A stretch of 5,506 nucleotides of DNA from Alphaproteobacteria bacterium (GTDB taxonomy: Bacteria; Pseudomonadota; Alphaproteobacteria; RF32; UBA3637). Below the pieces are notes generated by a model. The model saw only the letters and a list, made by a program, of their open reading frames with translations, searched no databases and was not told where the DNA came from. Each line of letters opens with the position of its first letter. Position 1 is the first letter of the stretch. This document shows, piece by piece, positions 1 to 4,326 of the stretch. Location: NCBI GenBank assembly GCA_017414845.1, contig JAFQJY010000047.1:1-5506 (forward strand). Reading direction: 5' to 3'. The position numbers and the translations under genes were made by a program.

Positions 1-441
1 AGGACGATACGCATCACCGCTGGCAGGTAATTGTACCCCTGCCGTATCAACATAAACAGGTACCGTATATCCGTAAAAGTAAAGTACGTAATCTCCCTTT
101 TCCGGATGCAAATAATCAGCACCGGAATTCCCGATTAAAAAACCACCCACAAGTTCATTGATCTCTGCTTCACTCAATTTTTCAAATTTAGCACTTACAG
201 CCGATGTATAATTTCCGCTCCCGTCCTGCAGTCCGAGTTTAGATGCGATTTTCTCTTCATAAGTCTGAATATATGCACTCATTGCATCCTTAATCGACCG
301 CATTTCAGTTGCGACATTGATACGTGTCACCTCCTCGTTACGTCTGGACACCTGTTTAAAGAGCATCGGTGTAATCAAAGATATGAGTGCCAAAACGGCC
401 AAAATCTCAATCATCAAAGAACCTTTTTCATATTTTTTCAT
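1..441 (-). CDS. Type IV prepilin-like protein (minor pilin/pseudopilin), C-terminus beyond window
   Basis: The gene reads right to left from an ATG at 441-439 and stays open to the left edge, giving 147 visible residues. The N-terminus is a class III (prepilin) signal: a seven-residue basic leader MKKYEKG, then SLMIE, then a hydrophobic helix (about residues 9-28, EILAVLALISLITPMLF). Prepilin peptidase should cut between Gly7 and Ser8, leaving Glu at mature position 5, the residue that docks pilin subunits into the fibre. A charged amphipathic helix follows (about 30-65, RRNEEVTR...MRSIKDAMSAYIQTYEE), typical of the pilin alpha1 spine, and then a globular region with no cysteine so far. An AGGAG ribosome site at 454-450 lies 8 bases before the start and abuts the upstream gene's stop codon, so the two are co-transcribed and probably translationally coupled. 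It could be a minor pilin, a PilV-like tip protein or a type II secretion pseudopilin; the missing C-terminus would decide. The pilin-like assignment is firm, the exact role is not. Confidence 0.85.
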   Translation of the reverse strand, partial: MKKYEKGSLMIEILAVLALISLITPMLFKQVSRRNEEVTRINVATEMRSIKDAMSAYIQTYEEKIASKLGLQDGSGNYTSAVSAKFEKLSEAEINELVGGFLIGNSGADYLHPEKGDYVLYFYGYTVPVYVDTAGVQLPASGDAYRP

Positions 442-454
442 TTTTCATTCTCCT

Positions 455-1318
455 TTACTTCTGAAATGTCGGATAAATCAACTCTGCCGGCGCCTCACGG
501 GTATCATAAGTAGCAAAAAGACGCGTAATACACACAAGGACATCAGGTTCGTTGACCTGTTCCTCAACCCATTTTGCAACAACAACCGGAACTGTAACTT
601 TGCTGTGTCTCGTGTTATCCAAAGAATACCTTGAACCGGGCTGAAAATCTCCATCCTCGCCGGTTTTTTCAATCATTGCGCCACATTGTGTCCGTAAATT
701 GACCTGCGTATAACTCTTATTCCGTTTTCTTAAACTTTCTTTCTCTGCCTCGCTCAATTCAGGTGGATTATAGTTCATTAAAAACATCTTCTCCCCCAAC
801 TGCCTGATTGCCAAATAAGACTCTGTTGTCGGCAATCCGACAAACGTAACCAGATAATCAGATGTTCCTTTTTTTGTTGTTCTTGTTCCCGAAGAATTTG
901 CCTCCCCGCCAAAATCAACGGCGCATGTATTTAAAAACTTACCGGTTTCATTATCCACGCAAAGAATCACACTTTTAATTTTAGCGTTTGACCCCAACGT
1001 ATAAACATTTCCCCCAGCTTCACCCGGACGCAAAAAATCAGTCATATAACTGAATGAAGGCGTGATGTAATAGATATTTCCGACCTGTGTTTCCAAACCG
1101 GAGGAACCGGTTCTGACGGCATGATTATAAGCCTCCTGCCCTGTTGCCAAACTTTTAACCGTTGATGCCTTCAAAGCAGATAAATGCTGATGAACCAATA
1201 TATCTCCGTAATAATTTGACCACGGCTTATCAACCGTTTTGAAAGCATCTGTTCTCGGAAACATCGCATAGAACAGAATAGATACGACAAAAGTAACTAT
1301 AACAAGCCACGAGAACAT
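455..1318 (-). CDS. Membrane-anchored hypothetical protein in pilin operon, possibly PilM-like
   Basis: This complete 287-residue gene starts at ATG 1318-1316 and stops with TAA at 457-455. Residues 2-20 form one N-terminal hydrophobic helix (SWLVIVTFVVSILFYAMF) with no leading positive charge cluster and no Gly/Glu prepilin motif. It is therefore probably a single-pass inner-membrane protein with its bulk in the periplasm. The remainder has four cysteines (residues 120, 132, 212, 263), compatible with two disulfides, and a charged segment at about 187-202 (PELSEAEKESLRKRNK). An AAAGGA site at 1335-1330 precedes the start by 11 bases, a rather long gap filled by eight T residues. It is immediately upstream of the prepilin gene (13-base gap), so it likely contributes to the same pilus or secretion structure. 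The architecture (N-terminal anchor followed by a periplasmic domain in a pil operon) resembles PilM of IncI thin-pilus systems, but this protein is longer than I would expect and I cannot confirm homology. Confidence 0.8.
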   Translation of the reverse strand: MFSWLVIVTFVVSILFYAMFPRTDAFKTVDKPWSNYYGDILVHQHLSALKASTVKSLATGQEAYNHAVRTGSSGLETQVGNIYYITPSFSYMTDFLRPGEAGGNVYTLGSNAKIKSVILCVDNETGKFLNTCAVDFGGEANSSGTRTTKKGTSDYLVTFVGLPTTESYLAIRQLGEKMFLMNYNPPELSEAEKESLRKRNKSYTQVNLRTQCGAMIEKTGEDGDFQPGSRYSLDNTRHSKVTVPVVVAKWVEEQVNEPDVLVCITRLFATYDTREAPAELIYPTFQK

Positions 1319-1344
1319 AAAAAAAACCGTCCTTTCTTTTTTTT

Positions 1345-1370
1345 ATTCTAACACATTTTTATTCATTATA
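1345..1370 (-). promoter_or_regulatory. Candidate promoter elements for the pilin operon
   Basis: Reading the minus strand upstream of the 287-residue gene, there are two possible -10 elements. One is an extended -10, TGTTAGAAT, at 1353-1345. The other is a perfect TATAAT at 1370-1365. Neither has a convincing -35 hexamer at the right distance. The extended -10 would start transcripts near 1338, just ahead of the AAAGGA ribosome site; the TATAAT would start them near 1358. The region is strongly AT-rich, so chance matches are likely. That some promoter lies here is reasonable because the genes are divergent; which element is used is uncertain. Confidence 0.4.
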
Positions 1371-1402
1371 AAAGTATTTTTTTATTTTAAAGCAGGAAAT
1401 AC

Positions 1403-1431
1403 TTGAAAAAAAGAAAAAAATAAGATATAAC
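1403..1431 (+). promoter_or_regulatory. Sigma-70-type promoter of the phosphoesterase gene
   Basis: A TTGAAA -35 element at 1403-1408 is followed after exactly 17 bases by a TATAAC -10 element at 1426-1431 (each 5 of 6 to consensus). Transcription would start near 1438, leaving a leader of only about 14 bases, so the AAGGAAA ribosome site begins almost at the 5' end. The promoter sits in the divergent 133-base intergenic region shared with the pilin operon. Confidence 0.6.
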
Positions 1432-1451
1432 CCTTCCAAAAGGAAAGCAAA

Positions 1452-2255
1452 ATGAAATGTTTATTTCTGGGCGATACGGTCGGAAAAGCCGGAAGAGACG
1501 CCATTCGGATATATTTACCCGAGATAAAAGAAAAACTGCAACCGGACGTTATTATTGCCAACGTTGAAAATGCTGCACACGGGTTTGGACTGACCCCTAA
1601 GACCTATGAGGCATTTAAGCGATTTGGCGTTGACGTGATGACAATGGGAAATCACACCTTTGATAAAAAGGATATTTTCCCTTTGCTTGAAAAGGAAGAA
1701 AAACTTATTCGCCCTCTCAATTATCCGGAAGGGACTATCGGACGAGGTTTCTGTATCCACACGCTTTCTGACGGCAGAAAAATCGGCGTTGTTCAAGTTA
1801 TGGGACAAATTTTTATGCGAGAAATATCTTCCCCTTTCAAAGCAATGGAACTTTTTTTAAGCGAATATACACTGGGTAAAAACCTAGACGCCATTATCGT
1901 AGACTTTCATGCAGATGCAACCTCCGAGAAAGTCGCTCTCGGACACTTTTGTGACGGGAAAGTTTCTCTTATCGCCGGCACACACACCCATATTCCGACG
2001 GCAGACGCCCAAATTCTGTCGCATGGAACAGGCTACATCACCGACGCCGGTATGTGTGGTGATTACGATTCCGTCATCGGCATGCAAATACAAACCGTTA
2101 TGCCTCGGTTTACGGGGGAGCCTCGTTGCCGAATGGAACCTGCCGAAGAAAAACCGACACTTTGCGGTGTCTTTATTGAAACAGATGACACAACGGGTTT
2201 GTGCCAAAACATTAAACCGATTTGCTTGGGATACCGTCTTATCAACAGGATTTAA
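1452..2255 (+). CDS. ymdB: TIGR00282/YmdB-family metallophosphoesterase
   Basis: This complete 267-residue protein has the usual family length (about 260-270). It belongs to the calcineurin-like phosphoesterases of the TIGR00282/YmdB group; the Bacillus subtilis member is a cytoplasmic di-metal phosphodiesterase acting on 2',3'-cyclic nucleotides that affects biofilm and motility decisions. The visible metal-site motifs are GDTVGKAGR (Asp8), NVENAAHGFG (Glu39, Asn40), TMGNHTFD (Asn67, His68), DFHADATSEK (His153), GTHTHIPTAD (His178, His180) and the downstream GYITDAGMCGD. All expected ligands are present, so it should be active. Asp155 occupies a position that, from memory, is usually Glu in the DFHAEATSEK block. 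The ATG follows AGGA (1441-1444) by 7 bases and no earlier in-frame start competes. It has its own promoter and the next gene has another, so it is probably monocistronic. The symbol follows B. subtilis usage; the E. coli ymdB gene is an unrelated macrodomain protein. The physiological substrate in this organism is unknown. Confidence 0.93.
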   Translation: MKCLFLGDTVGKAGRDAIRIYLPEIKEKLQPDVIIANVENAAHGFGLTPKTYEAFKRFGVDVMTMGNHTFDKKDIFPLLEKEEKLIRPLNYPEGTIGRGFCIHTLSDGRKIGVVQVMGQIFMREISSPFKAMELFLSEYTLGKNLDAIIVDFHADATSEKVALGHFCDGKVSLIAGTHTHIPTADAQILSHGTGYITDAGMCGDYDSVIGMQIQTVMPRFTGEPRCRMEPAEEKPTLCGVFIETDDTTGLCQNIKPICLGYRLINRI

Positions 2256-2280
2256 AAAAATATTGACAAAAAATATTTTT
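2256..2280 (+). repeat. AT-only inverted repeat overlapping the ankyrin gene -35
   Basis: AAAAATATT at 2256-2264 is the exact reverse complement of AATATTTTT at 2272-2280, separated by the 7-base loop GACAAAA. It begins just after the phosphoesterase stop codon and includes the first bases of the following TTGACA. It may be a weak terminator for the phosphoesterase transcript, an operator, or simply chance symmetry in AT-rich DNA. The stem has no G-C pair, so strong termination is unlikely. Confidence 0.35.
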
Positions 2281-2290
2281 CTGTTATACT
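2263..2290 (+). promoter_or_regulatory. Strong sigma-70-type promoter of the ankyrin gene
   Basis: A perfect TTGACA -35 at 2263-2268 and a TATACT -10 at 2285-2290 are separated by 16 bases. A TG one base upstream of the -10 (2282-2283) makes it an extended -10 as well. Transcription should begin near 2297, giving a leader of roughly 25 bases that carries the AAAAGGAGA ribosome site. This is the closest match to consensus in the window and suggests that the ankyrin protein is well expressed. Confidence 0.8.
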
Positions 2291-2321
2291 GAACTTATAA
2301 GACGTAGAAAAGGAGACAAAA

Positions 2322-3578
2322 ATGCCGATAAACGCTTTTGACAGAGTTCAACAACTTCTACTCGGAACCGTAACGGAAATGGGATTTATCAACGCTGTTT
2401 TAGGTTCAAAAACAACAACGGTTTCCCGAGGAATACGTGAGGGAAAAGATGTCAACGGTCTTTATCCTGCGCCTGATTTTGTGAAAAAAACAGTTCATCA
2501 ACACGCCTTTATCGGATACAAAACAAAATCCCCCGACAATCCCGAACGTCAAAGCGACAAAGAAAAAATGCGTGCCGTAGACAGTTTGAAAGTTTCTCCG
2601 CTTATGTGTGTTTTAGACCCGTTTTATATTCCGAGGCTACCGTCAAGTTCATTTGAAAAGCGCAAAAAAACGTTAGATTTATTGCTCAAACATGGTGCTG
2701 ACATCAATCGTGAAATCGGTGATTTTTCTCCTGTAAAAACGATACTCACCTCCAAAGATATCAGAGAATGGACACATCAGACAAAAGGGGCAAAAAATAT
2801 TTTTGAATTGATTGACTGGAACAAAAAAATCAAAGGAACTCTCCCCGCAGAATTTTTAATGCGTAATTTAAGAGCAACGCCTCCGATGATTAAGAAAGCC
2901 ATAGATAAAACAAAAGATAAGACGGCCTTACTTATTCCTGCGATTAAGAATCGGGATATTAAAACGGTGGACGAAGTTTTAAAAGCAGGTGCCGATATCA
3001 ATAAACCGAATGACAACGGCGAACGACCTTTGGAAGTAGCGCTGGAATTAGGTGCCAGTGCTCCGGAAATGACCGATTTTATTTTAAGCAAAGGAGCAAG
3101 TTCTTCTTATAAAACATCCGGCGAAATGCAAAGTACTGTTTGCAAAGACGGTATGCTGGACAGCGGATACGGATTTGAATTATTAGAGCGTATGGGTATT
3201 AAACCGGATATGCAAAATGCCGAATTTCAGGCGAATGTTGAGAAAATGTTTAAGACGGGACGTTCATCGCACAAAACCATAGAAACATTAAAAAACAACG
3301 GCTTTGATTTTGATAAAAAAGATAAAGACGGAACGCCTTATTTAATTTTAGCAACCCAAAATCCGAATTTTGACGGACCGGCTTATGATAAACTTCTCAG
3401 AACAGGCGTTGATTTAAATGCAACGGACACGGACGGGAAAACGGCTTTGGATTATGCCGACAGAGGGAAACGTCATGCACTTACACTGGCTTCATTTGAG
3501 GAAAAAGAGAAAAAGAAAACGGCGCAAAATCCGACAACTACGGCCATGATGGCAGGGCATATCGGCAATTCAAGATAA
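2322..3578 (+). CDS. Ankyrin-repeat protein, function unknown
   Basis: This complete 418-residue protein starts at an ATG 6 bases after AGGAG (2311-2315). Degenerate ankyrin units are visible where helix-loop-helix segments end in the LLxxGADIN-type turn: residues about 113-145 (TLDLLLKHGADINREIGDFSPVKTIL), 201-260 (TALLIPAIKNRDIK...VLKAGADINKPNDNGERPLEVAL, then ILSKGAS) and 316-382 (IETLKNNGFDFDKKDKDGTPYLILA, then LLRTGVDLNATDTDGKTALDYAD). The stretches between them (about 146-200 and 265-310) lack clear repeats and may be diverged units. There is no signal peptide or membrane segment, so it is cytoplasmic unless exported by a dedicated secretion system. The C-terminus is Lys/Glu-rich (392-399, FEEKEKKK) followed by a polar tail. 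No enzymatic domain is recognisable. Ankyrin proteins act as protein-binding scaffolds and are frequent effectors in host-associated Alphaproteobacteria; the effector role here is only inference. It has its own promoter and terminator and no operon partner, so its binding target cannot be read from context. Confidence 0.88.
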   Translation: MPINAFDRVQQLLLGTVTEMGFINAVLGSKTTTVSRGIREGKDVNGLYPAPDFVKKTVHQHAFIGYKTKSPDNPERQSDKEKMRAVDSLKVSPLMCVLDPFYIPRLPSSSFEKRKKTLDLLLKHGADINREIGDFSPVKTILTSKDIREWTHQTKGAKNIFELIDWNKKIKGTLPAEFLMRNLRATPPMIKKAIDKTKDKTALLIPAIKNRDIKTVDEVLKAGADINKPNDNGERPLEVALELGASAPEMTDFILSKGASSSYKTSGEMQSTVCKDGMLDSGYGFELLERMGIKPDMQNAEFQANVEKMFKTGRSSHKTIETLKNNGFDFDKKDKDGTPYLILATQNPNFDGPAYDKLLRTGVDLNATDTDGKTALDYADRGKRHALTLASFEEKEKKKTAQNPTTTAMMAGHIGNSR

Positions 3579-3582
3579 CTTT

Positions 3583-3609
3583 AAAGCCCGTATGAAACGG
3601 GCTTTTTTT
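3583..3609 (+). terminator. Rho-independent terminator of the ankyrin gene
   Basis: Four bases after the stop codon, AAAGCCCGT (3583-3591) pairs with ACGGGCTTT (3597-3605) around the 5-base loop ATGAA, giving a 9-bp stem, and the sequence runs on in T to 3609. This is a textbook intrinsic terminator. Read on the minus strand, the stem is followed only by TTTAAAG, so it may also partly terminate the convergent RHH gene, which ends at 3663 and has no better candidate of its own. Confidence 0.92.
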
Positions 3610-3662
3610 AGTACTTTATTCTCTACTTTTTGTACCATTTAAATTAAAAAGCACGTAAAGAA

Positions 3663-3959
3663 TTATCCTGCACGAACCACATTTAAAACCTGTTCTACCC
3701 GACGGCTCGGTGTTGCCGGAGGTGTTTGAGGAATCCCTGTTTCATATTTAGCCAACGAACGACGATAATATGTCAATACAAACAATCTTGTCGCTGATGA
3801 TAAACCGCTTTCCTGTTTAGCATCATCTATTAAAGAGCACAGTTTATACAAACTGATGTTTTCCCGTTTACAAATATCTGATAACGCTTGCCAGGTTTCT
3901 CTATCTAAACGCATACTTGTCCGACGACCGTTTACAACTACATTTTTGCATAAGAGCAT
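3663..3959 (-). CDS. RHH_4-type ribbon-helix-helix transcriptional regulator
   Basis: This 98-residue protein carries a ribbon-helix-helix DNA-binding fold of the RHH_4 kind. The beta strand RRTSMRLDRETW (about residues 12-23) is followed by helix ALSDICKREN, the turn ISLYKLCSLIDDAKQES, and the diagnostic LSSATRLFVLTYYR block (about 54-67). The C-terminal ~30 residues are Pro/Thr-rich (PQTPPATPSRRVEQV). Such proteins bind DNA as dimers, inserting the paired beta strands into the major groove. The frame extends upstream to an ATG at 4010, but I chose the ATG at 3959-3957. It has a perfect AGGAGG at 3970-3965, five bases away; the family normally begins just before the strand; and the predicted transcript starts near 4012, which leaves no room for a ribosome site before 4010. 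It is transcribed divergently from a second RHH_4 gene and converges with the ankyrin gene. The target genes are unknown; autoregulation is plausible. Confidence 0.85.
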   Translation of the reverse strand: MLLCKNVVVNGRRTSMRLDRETWQALSDICKRENISLYKLCSLIDDAKQESGLSSATRLFVLTYYRRSLAKYETGIPQTPPATPSRRVEQVLNVVRAG

Positions 3960-4015
3960 TTTTTCCTCCTTCTTTTTACTCTTTACCCTGCTGTCTTTAT
4001 GTACCGACAACAGCC

Positions 4016-4059
4016 TTTAATATAGAGAGCAACATATTAAATGACAATCTTTTTAATAC
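4016..4059. repeat. Inverted repeat and third half-site over the RHH promoter (possible operator)
   Basis: TTTAATAT at 4016-4023 and ATATTAAA at 4034-4041 form a perfect 8-bp inverted repeat with a 10-base spacer. It lies exactly over the -10 element and spacer of the RHH promoter. A third near-identical half-site, TTTAATAC, is at 4052-4059, just upstream of the -35, and the three centres are each 18 bases apart. RHH proteins commonly repress their own promoters by binding repeated half-sites, so this is a candidate operator. The half-sites are AT-only apart from one base, so chance similarity is a real alternative, and 18 bases is not a whole number of helical turns. Confidence 0.35.
4019..4047 (-). 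promoter_or_regulatory. Sigma-70-type promoter of the RHH regulator
   Basis: On the minus strand, TTGTCA (4047-4042) and TATATT (4024-4019) are separated by exactly 17 bases; each matches 5 of 6 consensus positions. The predicted start near 4012 gives a leader of about 50 bases ending in AGGAGG. This placement is an independent argument for the shorter start of the regulator at 3959. Confidence 0.65.
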
Positions 4060-4107
4060 AGATTTTCTCTTTTTTTGTTTAAGTTGTTGTTTATTATATG
4101 TTTTATT

Positions 4108-4326
4108 TTGAAAGAACGATTACAACCGTATGTTTTACGCAATGCAAAATTATGTCGTTATCATATACACTTTGAAAAGGAAGTTTGGAACGCCCTGTCG
4201 GAAAGTTGTAAAGAGCAAAACATTTCTCTGAACACCCTCTGTTCACAGATAGAGAAATCAAAAGATACGAGCCCCCCCTCTTTTATATACATCTTCCTCA
4301 ATTTAATTTTGGGTAATACGGATTAG
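4108..4326 (+). pseudogene. Second RHH_4-type gene, without a clear start; possibly decayed
   Basis: This frame encodes a ribbon-helix-helix segment closely matching the neighbouring regulator: CRYHIHFEKEVWNALSES, then CKEQNISLNTLCSQIEKSK, then SPPSFIYIFLNLIL, which align with RRTSMRLDRETWQALSDI, CKRENISLYKLCSLIDDAK and LSSATRLFVLTYYR. The RHH_4 core is therefore essentially complete, about 72 residues if started at the TTG 4108-4110, and ends in TAG at 4324-4326. However, the open frame begins after a TAA at 4054-4056 and contains no ATG or GTG before the domain. The only starts are TTG codons (4075, 4084, 4087, 4108), and none has a Shine-Dalgarno sequence or clear promoter. The Pro/Thr-rich tail of the paralogue is absent. 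It may be a decaying duplicate, or a poorly expressed gene using TTG. The first TTG at 4075 would add a hydrophobic stretch (FKLLFIICFIL) unlike anything in the family. Its last 29 bases overlap the end of the Cys-rich gene on the other strand. Confidence 0.55.

Noticed and set aside
317..634. Open frame on the plus strand across the junction of the pilin operon genes
   Set aside because: It spans two genuine minus-strand genes including their junction, has no ribosome site and no recognisable protein features.
478..672. 64-residue minus-strand frame within the 287-residue gene
   Set aside because: It lies entirely inside the larger frame on the same strand without its own ribosome site or domain features.
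1515..1808. Minus-strand frame inside the phosphoesterase, and others at 1884-2207, 2063-2245, 1660-1860 and 1909-2292
   Set aside because: All overlap a confidently identified 267-residue enzyme with intact catalytic motifs and look like composition-driven shadows.
2777..3091. 104-residue hydrophobic frame on the minus strand inside the ankyrin gene
   Set aside because: It is antisense to leucine- and lysine-rich ankyrin helices, which produces apparent hydrophobic stretches. No promoter or ribosome site is evident.
3583..3609. Terminator hairpin considered as part of a CRISPR or REP-type repeat
   Set aside because: It occurs once in the window, lies directly behind a stop codon and has a T tail, so a simple intrinsic terminator explains it.
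4075..4110. Hydrophobic N-terminal extension of the second RHH gene from the TTG at 4075
   Set aside because: The extension is a translation of a T-rich intergenic tract, matches nothing in the RHH family and has no ribosome site. A membrane-anchored regulator is not supported.
3917..4111. 64-residue plus-strand frame rich in Phe, Leu and Cys across the RHH intergenic region
   Set aside because: It runs antisense through the start of the RHH regulator and its promoter, and has no credible ribosome site.
3663..4326. RHH pair as a toxin-antitoxin module
   Set aside because: The intact RHH protein resembles an antitoxin-like DNA binder, but neither flank encodes a RelE, Fic, PIN or other toxin-like protein. 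The partner is a second RHH domain, not a toxin.
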